From Streptomyces smyrnaeus (GTDB taxonomy: Bacteria; Actinomycetota; Actinomycetes; Streptomycetales; Streptomycetaceae): a DNA stretch of 63,131 nucleotides. Each line of letters starts with the position of its first letter. Positions within the stretch are counted from its first letter, which is position 1. The translations under genes and the position numbers were made by a program. Shown here piece after piece: positions 1 through 8,641 of this stretch. Under the pieces are notes generated by a model. That model did no database searches, had not been told where the DNA came from, and was given only the letters and a program-made list of their open reading frames with translations. The stretch lies in the NCBI RefSeq assembly GCF_017676345.1, contig NZ_JAFFZM010000033.1, positions 1-63,131 of the forward strand, given 5' to 3'.

Positions 1-693
1 ACAGGGGAGGGGGCCCACGAGTGGGCCCACCCCCACCCGAAGGCGGGAAGTCAGGGTGGTGGTTACAGCGGGGTGGGCCCCCAACGGCGCGGCCACCACA
101 TCGGCCCCGGCTGCCACCAGCCGATCGGCGAAGAGGCCAGGAGCCAGCAACCAGCCGGCGACGGCCACCCGAGCGGCGCCCTCCCCCCGCAACCGGGCGA
201 CCTCCTCCGCAACGGCGGGCTCCGCGGTGGCGGCCCACGCCACCGGCACGGACCGCCGCAGGAGGCGACCGAGCCACCGTGCCATGGCGTGGGCCTCGGC
301 GCGGGCGCCGGGGTCGGAGGATCCGGCGGCGGCGAGCAGCACGGCGTCGTCGTCCTGGACGCCGGCCTCGGCGAGCCGGTCGACGAGTGCGGGCAGCAGC
401 GCGGGGTCGGCCCCCAGCGCGGGGGCGACGGTCACATCGCCGGCCCGCCCCGCGGCAGCGACCTGCGCGGGGATGTCGACCCGCACGTGGTAGCCGGAGG
501 CGAGAAAGGCAGGCACGAGGGTGACGGGGCCCGGCAGCCGGGCGAGGGCTTCCGCGATGGTCGGCCCCCGTACGTCGGCGTAGGCGACGGCGACCGGCTG
601 CCCGAGCCGGGCGGCGACCCCGTCGGCCAGTTCCCTGACGGTGCGGACGCCGGCGAGGTGCCGGGTGCCGTGGGCGACGAGCAGCACGGTCAT
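1..693 (-). CDS. CbiX-type sirohydrochlorin ferrochelatase, partial (3' end off window)
   Basis: Partial gene: 231 codons are readable from the ATG at 693 to the window edge with no stop. The protein begins MTVLLVAHGTRH, the conserved N-terminal strand of CbiX/SirB chelatases whose His binds the metal; a second repeat-like half has VLLAAAGSSDPGARAEA. Family role: insertion of Fe2+ (or Co2+) into sirohydrochlorin, the last step to siroheme. The ATG overlaps the TGA of the upstream uroporphyrinogen-III synthase gene (ATGA), so translation is probably coupled. Its place at the end of a nirBD operon argues for the ferrochelatase role, making the siroheme cofactor of NirB. The C-terminus is not seen. 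Confidence 0.85.
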   Translation of the reverse strand, partial: MTVLLVAHGTRHLAGVRTVRELADGVAARLGQPVAVAYADVRGPTIAEALARLPGPVTLVPAFLASGYHVRVDIPAQVAAAGRAGDVTVAPALGADPALLPALVDRLAEAGVQDDDAVLLAAAGSSDPGARAEAHAMARWLGRLLRRSVPVAWAATAEPAVAEEVARLRGEGAARVAVAGWLLAPGLFADRLVAAGADVVAAPLGAHPAVTTTLTSRLRVGVGPLVGPLPC

Positions 694-1853
694 ATGTCGC
701 CCTCGCAGACGGCAGCGGGGTCGAGGGCGATGCGGTAGCCACGTTTGGTGACGGTCTGTACGACCGAGGAGGCCCCCAGCGAGGTGCGCAGCCGGGCGAC
801 GGCGGCTTCGACGGCGTGCTCGTCGGTGCCGCCGCCGGGCAGGTACGGCAGCAGGTCGGCGCAGGACATCACCTGTCCGGGGTGGCGGGCGAGGGCGCGC
901 AGTACGGCCATGGGCCCGGGGCTGACGGGCCGCAGTTCGCCGTCGAGCAGCGCGGCCCAGCCGCGTACTTCCAGCGTGTGCCCGGCGGCGGGCAGGGTGG
1001 GCGCGGAGGCGGGGAGCCGTTCGCCGAGCAGCCGGACGAGGGCGCCGACCCGGAAGCGGTCGGGCCAGTAGGCGGGGATGTCCCGTGCGAGCAGGGGCGC
1101 GGCGGTGACGGGGCCGACGCAGGCGACCTGGGTGCGGCCGCGCAGTGCCCGGGTCAGCTCTTCGGTGCGGCCGCCTTCCTCGGCGCGGGCGTACAGCCCG
1201 GCGGCGGCCAGCGCGCTGGTGAAGGTGACGGCGTCCACGCCGCCGCCCAGCACGGCGTCGATGAGCCGGTCGAGGGGGCCGGGGTCGAGGGGGCCCGTCC
1301 AGCGGTAGACGGGCACCGGTACGACCTCGGCACCGGCGCCGCGCAGCGCGTCGATGAAGTCGCGCAGCGGCTCGCCGTGCAGTTGGACGGCGACGCGCAG
1401 TCCGTCGAGGTCGTCGCGGGCCAGCAGCCGTTCGAGGACCTCGGTGGAGGATTCGGAGGCCGGGGACCAGGCTTCGCGCAGCCCTGCGGCGCGCAGCGCA
1501 CCGCACGCCTTGGGGCCGCGGGCCAGCAGTTCGCTCCGGCCGAGGGCGCTGCGCAGGGCTTCGCCCTCGCCCCAGCCGTCGGCGGCCTCCATCCAGCCTC
1601 GGAAGCCGATGCCGGTGGTGGCGACGGCCACGTCGGGTGGGCGGGCCACCAGCTGTTTGGTGGCGTCGCGCAGCTCTTCGTCGTCGGCGAGCGGGACGAT
1701 GCGCAGCGCGGGCGCGTGGACGACCTCGGCGCCGCGGCGTTCCAGCAGCGCGCCCAGTTCCTCGGCCCGGCGCGCGGCCGTGACCGCCACGGTGAACCCC
1801 GCCAGCGGGGGGACGGGTCCCGTGCGGTTCCGCGACGGGTCAGGTGCCGACAC
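690..1853 (-). CDS. Uroporphyrinogen-III synthase fused to C-terminal winged-helix DNA-binding domain
   Basis: 387 aa, GTG start at 1853. Residues about 15-280 have the HemD two-lobed pattern (start PLAGFTVAVTAARR, then GVDAVTFTSALAAAGL and VACVGPVTAAPL). Residues about 295-380 look like an OmpR/PhoB trans-activation domain: GELRPVSPGPMAVLRALARHPG, then a recognition-helix region with AVEAAVARLR and the wing TVTKRGYRI. The same architecture is known in actinobacteria next to nirBD/narK (for example Rv0260c of M. tuberculosis). It may cyclise hydroxymethylbilane for siroheme, act as an orphan regulator of nitrate genes, or both; sequence alone cannot decide. It lies 40 bases downstream of nirD and overlaps the chelatase gene by 4 bases. 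Confidence 0.9.
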   Translation of the reverse strand: MSAPDPSRNRTGPVPPLAGFTVAVTAARRAEELGALLERRGAEVVHAPALRIVPLADDEELRDATKQLVARPPDVAVATTGIGFRGWMEAADGWGEGEALRSALGRSELLARGPKACGALRAAGLREAWSPASESSTEVLERLLARDDLDGLRVAVQLHGEPLRDFIDALRGAGAEVVPVPVYRWTGPLDPGPLDRLIDAVLGGGVDAVTFTSALAAAGLYARAEEGGRTEELTRALRGRTQVACVGPVTAAPLLARDIPAYWPDRFRVGALVRLLGERLPASAPTLPAAGHTLEVRGWAALLDGELRPVSPGPMAVLRALARHPGQVMSCADLLPYLPGGGTDEHAVEAAVARLRTSLGASSVVQTVTKRGYRIALDPAAVCEGDI

Positions 1854-1893
1854 CGCGTCTCCTTCCAGTGCTCTCCCGGATGCTGCCTGGTGT

Positions 1894-2307
1894 TCATCCT
1901 CCCCCGACCAGCGTTTCCACCGTGTTTCGCCGGGTCGAGACCTCGATCACCGGGCCGGTCAGCCGCACGTCGTGGACGGGGAGCCGGACGTTTTCGGCGT
2001 CCAGGCAGCGGCCGGTGGCCAGCTCGAAGGTCTCCTTGCCGAGGGGGCCGGTGACGACGGGGACGCCGTCCCGGTCGCCGACGATGCCGTGGCAGATGAC
2101 GGGTGCCCCGCTGAAGGGGTCGAGATTCCCGACGGCGTGCACCTCGCCGGTGTGCAGCCGGAACAGGGCGACGGCGCTGCCGTCGGGCAGCAGTGCGGCG
2201 CGGCCCTGTTCGACGGGGAGCGCGTCCAGCGGGCAGACGGCGGACCAGTCGGCCGTGGGGCTGGTGGTCATGGTGGTCGTGGTGTTCATGGTGCTGGTGG
2301 CGGTCAT
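1894..2307 (-). CDS. nirD: Nitrite reductase (NADH) small subunit
   Basis: Rieske-like small subunit of assimilatory NADH-nitrite reductase, partner of NirB. The body runs from DWSAVCPLDALPVEQGRAALL to the end and contains NLDPFSGAPVICHGIVGD and GPLGKETFELATGRCLD. As usual for NirD, the Rieske Cys/His cluster ligands are not all present. Two starts compete. The ATG at 2346 overlaps the nirB stop (ATGA) and adds 13 residues. The ATG at 2307 has a good ribosome binding site (GAAAGG, about 9 bases upstream) and is chosen here. The first residues are a low-complexity Thr/Met stretch. nirD follows nirB directly and is co-transcribed. Confidence 0.93.
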   Translation of the reverse strand: MTATSTMNTTTTMTTSPTADWSAVCPLDALPVEQGRAALLPDGSAVALFRLHTGEVHAVGNLDPFSGAPVICHGIVGDRDGVPVVTGPLGKETFELATGRCLDAENVRLPVHDVRLTGPVIEVSTRRNTVETLVGGG

Positions 2308-2342
2308 GGTGGTCACCTTTCTGCCGGCGGGGGCGGGGGTCT

Positions 2343-4931
2343 TCATCGGGCGCCCGCCCCGTCGGCGGCGGGCAGCTGCGGCATACCGAGGGACACCGGG
2401 CCCGGCACCGGTACCGGCTGTTCCCGCTCGACGGCGAAGGAGATCGCCGGGTCGGGGGTGTCGGGGGCGTTGACGAAGGAGGTGAAGCGGGCCAGTTTCG
2501 CCGGGTCCTCCAGGACGCCGCGCCACTCGTCGCGGTAGTCGGCGACGTGCCGTTCCATGGCGGCGTCGAGTTCGGCGCAGATGCCGAGCGAGTCGTCCAT
2601 GACGACGGCCCGCAGGTGGTCGAGGCCGCCTTCGAGGGCTTCGAGCCAGGCGGCGGTGCGCTGCAGGCGGTCGGCGGTGCGCACGTAGAACATCAGGAAG
2701 CGGTCGATGGTGCGCACCAGCGTGTCGTGGTCGAGGTCGCAGGCGAGGAGTTCGGCGTGCCGGGGGGTGAAGCCGCCGTTGCCGCCGACGTACAGGTTCC
2801 AGCCCTGCTCGGTGGCGATGATGCCGAAGTCCTTGCTGCGGGCCTCCGCGCACTCGCGGGCGCAGCCGGAGACGCCCGCCTTGAGTTTGTGCGGGGCGCG
2901 CAGTCCGCGGTAGCGCAGTTCCAGTTCGATGGCGAGGCCGACGGAGTCCTGGACGCCGTAGCGGCACCAGGTGGAGCCGACGCAGGACTTCACCGTGCGG
3001 ACGGCCTTGCCGTAGGCGTGCCCCGACTCGAAGCCCGCGTCGGTGAGCCGGCGCCAGATGGCGGGGAGCTGTTCGAGGCGGGCGCCGAGCAGGTCGATGC
3101 GCTGACCCCCGGTGATCTTGGTGTAGAGGCCGAAGTCGCGGGCGACCTCGCCCAGCACGATGAGGCGGGCCGGGGTGATCTCGCCGCCGGGGACGCGGGG
3201 CACGACGGAGTAGGTGCCGTTGCGCTGCATGTTGGCCAGGTGGCGGTCGTTGGTGTCCTGGAGGCTGCCGCGTTCGCCGTCGAGGATGTGGGTGGCGCTG
3301 TCGCGGGAGGCGAGGATCGCGGCGACGGCGGGTTTGCACACGTCGCAGCCGCGCCCGCGCCCGTGTTCGGCCACCAGCTGCGAGAAGGTGGTGATGCCGG
3401 TGGCCGCGACGATCTCGAACAGTTCGGCCCTGGAGTGGTCGAAGTGCTCGCACAGCGCCTTGGACTGCTCGACGCCGGCTGCTTCGAGGATGTGTTTGAG
3501 GGCGGGGACGCAGGAGCCGCAGCCGGTTCCGGCTTTGGTGCAGGACTTGAGCGCGGGCACGTCGGCGCAGCCTTGTTCGGTGACGGCCTCGGTCAACGCG
3601 CCCTTGGTGACGGCGTGGCAGCTGCAGATCTGCGCGCTGTCCGGCAGCCCGGCCACCCCTCCCCCGGCCCCCGCGCCGCCCGCGGACTCGGGGGCCAGCA
3701 GGGTGGCCGGGTCGGCGGGCAGTGCGCTGCCGACCAGCGGGCGCAGCAGCGGGTAGCCGGAGGTGTCGCCGACGAGGATGCCGCCGAGCAGCGTCCTGGC
3801 GTCGTCGGAGACGACGAGTTTGCCGTAGGTGGCGGCGACCGGGTCGTTGAGGACGACTTCCAGCGCGCCGGGCGTGGTGGCGTGCGCGTCGCCGAAGGAG
3901 GCCACGCCGACGCCGAGCAGTTTGAGCTGGGTGGCGGTGTCGGCGCCGGGGAAGCCGGCCTCGCCGCCCAGCAGCCGGTCGGCGACCGTCTCGGCCATGG
4001 CGTATCCGGGTGCGACCAGTCCGAGGGTCCGCCCCTCGATGCAGGCGACCTCGCCGACGGCCCAGACGCGGGGGTCGGTGACCGAGCGGCAGGTCTCGTC
4101 CACGACGACTCCGCCGCGCTCCCCCACCTCCAGTCCCGCGTCCCTGGCGAGTTCGTCGCGGGGGCGCACTCCGGCGGCGAAGACCACCAGGTCGGTCTCC
4201 AGGAAGGTGCCGTCGGTAAGCTCCACGCCACTGGCGGCGCCGGTCTCCGGGTCGGTGAGCACCTGCTGGGTGCCGGTGCCGGTGTGCACGGTCACGCCCA
4301 GCTCGCCCACCATGCGGCCGAGCAGCGCGCCGCCGCCCTCGTCGAGCTGGACGGCCATCAGGTGCGGGGCCATCTCCACCACATGGGTGGTCAGCCCCAG
4401 CAGCCGCAGCGCGTTGGCGGCCTCCAGTCCGAGCAGTCCGCCGCCGACGACGACACCGCGCCCGGTGGTGGACTTGTCGGCCGCGGCGCGGATGGCGGCG
4501 ATGTCGTCCAGGGTGCGGTAGACGAGGCAGCCGGGTGCTGTGGCGCCGGGCAGCGGCGGGACGAACGGCCGGGAGCCGGTGGCCAGGACGAGTGCGTCGT
4601 AGGGCACCCGGTCGCCGGAGGCGGTGAGCACGGTGCGCCCGGCGCGGTCGAGTGCGCACGCCGGGTCGCCCAGCCGCAGTCCGACCCGCCCGGGGTCGTG
4701 CTCGGGCAGCCGCAGGGCGCTCTCGTCGGCACCGTCGAAGCAGGAGGAGAGGGCCACCCGGTCGTAGGCGGGGCGGGGTTCCTCCGCGAGCACGGTGATC
4801 TGCCACTGCCGGTCCGCGTCGCGGGAGTCGAGGGCTTCGACCAGCCGGTGGCCGACCATGCCGTGGCCGACGACGACGAGTCGGCGCAAGGCCGCGGACC
4901 CGGTTCCGGTTTCAGGGCGTGCGTGGGTCAT
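2343..4931 (-). CDS. nirB: Nitrite reductase (NADH) large subunit
   Basis: About 862 aa, normal length for NirB. It reduces nitrite to ammonium with NADH in the cytosol. Order: FAD/NAD Rossmann domains (LVVVGHGMVGHRLVE at the N-terminus; VVVGGGLLGLEAA), two BFD-type [2Fe-2S] regions (ICSCHAVTKGAL ... GCGSC and a second ending GRGCDVCKPA), then the ferredoxin-like and siroheme domains. The siroheme/4Fe-4S cysteines are visible as SCVGSTWC and SGCARECAE. The ATG at 4931 has GAGGTG 6 bases upstream; an in-frame GTG at 4940 lies inside that site and is less likely. It starts 5 bases after the stop of the upstream oxidoreductase gene. Confidence 0.97.
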   Translation of the reverse strand: MTHARPETGTGSAALRRLVVVGHGMVGHRLVEALDSRDADRQWQITVLAEEPRPAYDRVALSSCFDGADESALRLPEHDPGRVGLRLGDPACALDRAGRTVLTASGDRVPYDALVLATGSRPFVPPLPGATAPGCLVYRTLDDIAAIRAAADKSTTGRGVVVGGGLLGLEAANALRLLGLTTHVVEMAPHLMAVQLDEGGGALLGRMVGELGVTVHTGTGTQQVLTDPETGAASGVELTDGTFLETDLVVFAAGVRPRDELARDAGLEVGERGGVVVDETCRSVTDPRVWAVGEVACIEGRTLGLVAPGYAMAETVADRLLGGEAGFPGADTATQLKLLGVGVASFGDAHATTPGALEVVLNDPVAATYGKLVVSDDARTLLGGILVGDTSGYPLLRPLVGSALPADPATLLAPESAGGAGAGGGVAGLPDSAQICSCHAVTKGALTEAVTEQGCADVPALKSCTKAGTGCGSCVPALKHILEAAGVEQSKALCEHFDHSRAELFEIVAATGITTFSQLVAEHGRGRGCDVCKPAVAAILASRDSATHILDGERGSLQDTNDRHLANMQRNGTYSVVPRVPGGEITPARLIVLGEVARDFGLYTKITGGQRIDLLGARLEQLPAIWRRLTDAGFESGHAYGKAVRTVKSCVGSTWCRYGVQDSVGLAIELELRYRGLRAPHKLKAGVSGCARECAEARSKDFGIIATEQGWNLYVGGNGGFTPRHAELLACDLDHDTLVRTIDRFLMFYVRTADRLQRTAAWLEALEGGLDHLRAVVMDDSLGICAELDAAMERHVADYRDEWRGVLEDPAKLARFTSFVNAPDTPDPAISFAVEREQPVPVPGPVSLGMPQLPAADGAGAR

Positions 4932-4936
4932 GGGAG

Positions 4937-6454
4937 TCACCTCGGGGCGGTCGTGGCGGGAGTGTCACGGCTGGAGAGCGGGTCGGTCTCGGCGAGCCAG
5001 GCGGCGAGCTTCTCGACGGCGCCGCGGCAGCCGCCGCAGCCGGTGGTGGCGCGGGTGGCGTCGGCCAGTTCGCGGGCCGATCGGGCGCCGTCGTACCAGG
5101 CGGAGCGCAGGGCGCCCTTGGTGACGCTGTTGCAGCGGCACACCATCGCGTGGTCGGGCAGCGCCTCGCCGGTCTCGCCGCCCCCTTCGGGCGGCAGTGC
5201 CCGGCCGAGCATCAGGGCCAGCCGGTCGGAGGGGGCGGGGGCGCCCTTGTCGTAGAGCTGGACGAGTCCGGCGGCCGCGTCGGGCACCCCGAGCAGGATG
5301 GCGCCGGTGACCCGGTCGCCGTGCAGCACCAGCTTGGCGTAGCGCTCGCGGGTCGGGTCCTCCAGCCGCAAAACCTCGGGGCCGCCGTCGGCCGGGGCGT
5401 GCCCGGCCAGGCCGTCGTCCGTCACGAACGGGTCGCCCAGGCAGGCCAGTTCGATACCGGCCGCCTTGAGCCGGGTCACCCGCGGGGTGCCCAGGTAGCG
5501 GGCGTACGGGTCCTCGCCGGTGAGCCGCGCGGCCAGGACGCCCGCCTGTTCCCAGCCGGGCTGTATGAGCCCGGGTTCGGCGTCGGCGCAGTCGCCGAGG
5601 GCGTGGATGTCCGGGTCGGAGGTGGTGAGGGTGTCGTCGACGGCGATCCCGGCCGGGCCCACGTCGAGCCCGCACTCCTCGGCGAGGGCGGTGTCGGCCC
5701 GTGCGCCGGTGCACAGCAGCAGCCCGGCGGCGGGCAGTACGCTGCCGTCGTCCAGGTGCAGCCCCTTGCCCGGCTCCCAGCGCACCGCCGTGACGCCCAG
5801 CCGCTGTTCGACGCCGGTACGGTGCAGTGCGCGGCCCAGCACCCGCCCGGCGGGCGCGTCCAGTTGCCGGTCCATCACATGCGGCGCTGGGTGCACGACG
5901 GTCACGGCGACGCCGCGTGCCACCAGCGCGCGGGCCGCCTCCAGGCCGAGGACGCCGCCGCCGAGCACGGCGATGCGCGCGCCGACGGCCCGGGCCCGGT
6001 CGGCGAGGCGGCGCAGCCGGCGCGCGTCGGCGAGCGTACGCAGCGCGGTGACGCCCCGCGCCGACGCGCCGCTGTCGCCGTCCGCGCCGTCTTCCCGCAG
6101 GCCGGGCAGCGGGGGTACGGCGGTGCGGGCGCCGGTGGCCAGCACAAGCCTGTCGTAGGGGAGTTGCCGCCCGTCGGCGGTGGCGACGGTGCGGGCCGCG
6201 CGGTCGATGCCGACGACGGTGGTGCCGGTGGCGAGCGGGCTCGCGCCGCAGCGTTCCGGCGCCAGGTCGGCCTCGGTCAGCGAGCCGGACAGCAGCCCCG
6301 GGAGCAGTACCCGGTTGTAGCCGCCGACGGGTTCGGCGCCCAGTACGGTCATCCGCACCCGCCTGCTGGTCGGGTCGCGTCGCAGCGTCTCCTCGTGCAG
6401 CCGTGCGCCGACCATGCCGTTGCCGACGACCACGACGTTCAGCGCGCGGTTCAC
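4937..6454 (-). CDS. FAD/[2Fe-2S] NAD(P)H oxidoreductase subunit, likely nitrate reductase electron-transfer partner
   Basis: 505 aa, GTG start overlapping the stop of the nitrate reductase gene (GTGA). The N-terminus has a dinucleotide-binding motif (VVVVGNGMVGARLHEE), followed by a second Rossmann motif (IAVLGGGVLGLEAARAL), a GDCADAEPGL segment near the FAD site, and a C-terminal BFD-type [2Fe-2S] domain with CRCN and CGGC. It resembles the N-terminal half of NirB without the siroheme part, as in NasC/NasB-type electron-transfer subunits of assimilatory nitrate reductases. Its position between the catalytic subunit and nirB suggests it passes NAD(P)H electrons to the nitrate reductase. Assignment of the partner is inferred from context. 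Confidence 0.88.
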   Translation of the reverse strand: MNRALNVVVVGNGMVGARLHEETLRRDPTSRRVRMTVLGAEPVGGYNRVLLPGLLSGSLTEADLAPERCGASPLATGTTVVGIDRAARTVATADGRQLPYDRLVLATGARTAVPPLPGLREDGADGDSGASARGVTALRTLADARRLRRLADRARAVGARIAVLGGGVLGLEAARALVARGVAVTVVHPAPHVMDRQLDAPAGRVLGRALHRTGVEQRLGVTAVRWEPGKGLHLDDGSVLPAAGLLLCTGARADTALAEECGLDVGPAGIAVDDTLTTSDPDIHALGDCADAEPGLIQPGWEQAGVLAARLTGEDPYARYLGTPRVTRLKAAGIELACLGDPFVTDDGLAGHAPADGGPEVLRLEDPTRERYAKLVLHGDRVTGAILLGVPDAAAGLVQLYDKGAPAPSDRLALMLGRALPPEGGGETGEALPDHAMVCRCNSVTKGALRSAWYDGARSARELADATRATTGCGGCRGAVEKLAAWLAETDPLSSRDTPATTAPR

Positions 6455-8640
6455 GCGGCCTCCTCCCGGCTCGCGGTGCCGCGCCCGTCGGCGCGCTCCA
6501 GCCGTACGGCGCTCAGCTTGAACTCCGGCATCCGGCTCACCGGGTCGAGCGCGGGGTTGGTCAGCGCGTTGGCGGCGCCGTCGCCCGGGAAGTGGAAGGG
6601 CAGGAAGACGGTGTCGGGGCGCAGGCTCGGTACGCAGCGGGTGCGGGCGAGGGTGGCCCCGCGCCGCGAGACGATCCGGGCGGTGTCCCCGTCGCCGAGC
6701 CCGGCGCGGCGGGCCGTGTCGGGGTGCACCTCGACGTACGGCTCGGGTGCGGCGGCCAGCAGTTCGGGCACCCGGCGGGTCTGCGCGCCGGACTGGTAGT
6801 GCTGCAACTGCCGCCCGGTGGTGGCGTACAGCGGGTACTCGGCGTCGGGCAGCTCGGCCGCATCCCGGTGCTCGACGGGCAGGAAGCGGGCGCGCCCGTC
6901 GGGGTGCGCGAACCGGTCGAGGAAGAGCCGCGGCGTGCCGCGGGTGCCCGCTTCGCTGTCCGCGCCCTCGGGTACGGGCCAGTAGACGGCCTCGCCCGCG
7001 TCCAGGTGTTCGGGGGCGGCGCCCGCGTAGTCGGCGGTGCCGCCCGCCGAGGCGCGGCGCAGTTCGTCGAAGACCGCACCCGGGTCGGCGGGGAACTCGT
7101 GCGCGGACCGGCCCAGCCGCAGGGCGAGGCCGCGCAGCACGTCCAGGTCGGTGCGTACGCCCGGCGGCGGGGTCCGGGCGGCGCGGCGGCGCAGGACGCG
7201 GCCCTCCAGGTTGGTCATGGTGCCGGACTCCTCGGCCCACATGGTCACCGGGAGGACGACATCGGCGAGTTCGGCGGTCTCCGAGCGGAAGAAGTCGGCG
7301 ACGACCAGCAGTTCCAGGGCGTGCAGCCGCTGCACGGCGCGGCGCGCCCGCGGTGCCGAGACCGCCGGGTTGGAGCCCATCACCAGCAGTGCCGCGGGGC
7401 CTTCGGGGGTGCCGAGCGCGTCCAGCAGCTCCCAGGCGCTGCGTCCGGCGCCGGGCAGCGACTCGGGCGTGACGCCCCAGATCCGGGCGATGTGGGCACG
7501 GGCCGCCGGGTCCTCGATGTGCCGGTAGCCGGGCAGTTGGTCGGCCTTCTGGCCGTGTTCGCGACCGCCCTGCCCGTTGCCCTGGCCGGTCAGGCAGCCG
7601 TATCCGGAACCGGGGGTGCCGGGCAGACCGAGCGCGAGGGCCAGGTCGATCCAGGCGGAGACGGTGTCCACGCCCTTGCTGTGCTGTTCGGCGCCGCGCC
7701 CGGTGAGGATGTGGGCGCGGCGGGCGCGGGCCAGGGCGGCGGCGGCGCGGCGCAGTTCGGCGGCGGCCACCCCGGTCAGCCGCTCGGTACGCTCCGGCCA
7801 CCAGCGCGCGGCGCACTGCCGTACGCCTTCCCAGCCCACCGTGCGCTCCCGTCGGTAGGCGGTGCGCTGCGGCGTGTCCAGATGGCCCTCCACCAGTGCG
7901 ACGTGCAGCAGCCCCAGCGCCAGTGCCAGATCCGTCCCCGGCGCCGGCTGCAGATGGATGCCTCCGCCGTCCAGCGCGGCCTGCGCGGTGGCCGTGCGGC
8001 GCGGGTCGACGACGATCAGCCGCGCGGGGTCGAAGTGGCCCATCAGCGGTGGCATGGTCTCGGCCGGGTTGGCGCCGACGAGCACCACGGCCTCGGAGTC
8101 GTCCAGGTCGGTGACGGGGAAGGGCAGCCCCCGGTCGAGTCCGAACGCCCTGTTCCCGGCCGCCGCGGCCGACGACATGCAGAACCGGCCGTTGTAGTCG
8201 ATCTGCGAGGTGCCGAGCGCGATCCGGGCGAACTTGCCGAGCGCGTACGCCTTCTCGTTCGTCAGCCCCCCGCTGCCGAAGACCGCCACGGCGTCCGCGC
8301 CCCGCGCCTGGCGCAGCGCGCCGAAGCGTTGGGCCACCAGGTCCAGGGCCTCGTCCCAGCCCGCCGCGCGGAGCGGTGCGCCCTTGGCGTCCCGTACGAG
8401 GGGGGTGGTGAGGCGCTCGGGCGAGTCCAGCAGCTGCGCGGAGGTCCAGCCCTTCTGGCAGAGGCCGCCCCGGTTGGTGGGGAACTCGCGCGGGGCGAGA
8501 GTCAGTCCGCCCGCCGCGGGGCCGGGTGCGGCCTGCGGGGTGAGGGTCATGGCGCACTGGAGGGCGCAGTACGGGCAGTGGGTGGCGGTGCCGGAGGCGG
8601 AGGCGGTCGCAGCCAGAAGGTCGGCGGCGGCCCGGGTCAC
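6451..8640 (-). CDS. nasA: Assimilatory nitrate reductase catalytic subunit, molybdopterin oxidoreductase
   Basis: 729 aa, GTG start. An N-terminal [4Fe-4S] binding motif CPYCALQC is followed by the fourth cysteine in GGLCQKGW. Then come Mo-bis-MGD family segments: NGRFCMSSAAAAGNRAFG, VLVGANPAETMPPL, TGRGAEQHSKG and TGQGNGQGGREHGQKADQLPG. The C-terminal molybdopterin dinucleotide-binding domain has YPLYATTGRQLQHYQSG. There is no Tat signal, in keeping with a cytoplasmic assimilatory enzyme that reduces nitrate to nitrite. One base separates its start from the stop of the transporter gene, and it overlaps the downstream FAD subunit by 4 bases, so all are one transcription unit. The symbol follows Streptomyces usage; narB/nasC are also used for such enzymes. 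Confidence 0.95.
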   Translation of the reverse strand: MTRAAADLLAATASASGTATHCPYCALQCAMTLTPQAAPGPAAGGLTLAPREFPTNRGGLCQKGWTSAQLLDSPERLTTPLVRDAKGAPLRAAGWDEALDLVAQRFGALRQARGADAVAVFGSGGLTNEKAYALGKFARIALGTSQIDYNGRFCMSSAAAAGNRAFGLDRGLPFPVTDLDDSEAVVLVGANPAETMPPLMGHFDPARLIVVDPRRTATAQAALDGGGIHLQPAPGTDLALALGLLHVALVEGHLDTPQRTAYRRERTVGWEGVRQCAARWWPERTERLTGVAAAELRRAAAALARARRAHILTGRGAEQHSKGVDTVSAWIDLALALGLPGTPGSGYGCLTGQGNGQGGREHGQKADQLPGYRHIEDPAARAHIARIWGVTPESLPGAGRSAWELLDALGTPEGPAALLVMGSNPAVSAPRARRAVQRLHALELLVVADFFRSETAELADVVLPVTMWAEESGTMTNLEGRVLRRRAARTPPPGVRTDLDVLRGLALRLGRSAHEFPADPGAVFDELRRASAGGTADYAGAAPEHLDAGEAVYWPVPEGADSEAGTRGTPRLFLDRFAHPDGRARFLPVEHRDAAELPDAEYPLYATTGRQLQHYQSGAQTRRVPELLAAAPEPYVEVHPDTARRAGLGDGDTARIVSRRGATLARTRCVPSLRPDTVFLPFHFPGDGAANALTNPALDPVSRMPEFKLSAVRLERADGRGTASREEAA

Positions 8641-8641
8641 G

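Noticed and set aside
2193..5255. 1020-codon + strand frame opposite nirB
   Set aside because: Low-complexity Gly/Ala/Val translation and no ribosome binding site; nirB/nirD on the minus strand are certain.
6455..8557. In-frame upstream extension of the FAD oxidoreductase gene to 8557
   Set aside because: This part reads through the nitrate reductase gene in another frame and is Arg/Pro-rich; the GTG overlapping the nasA stop is the start.
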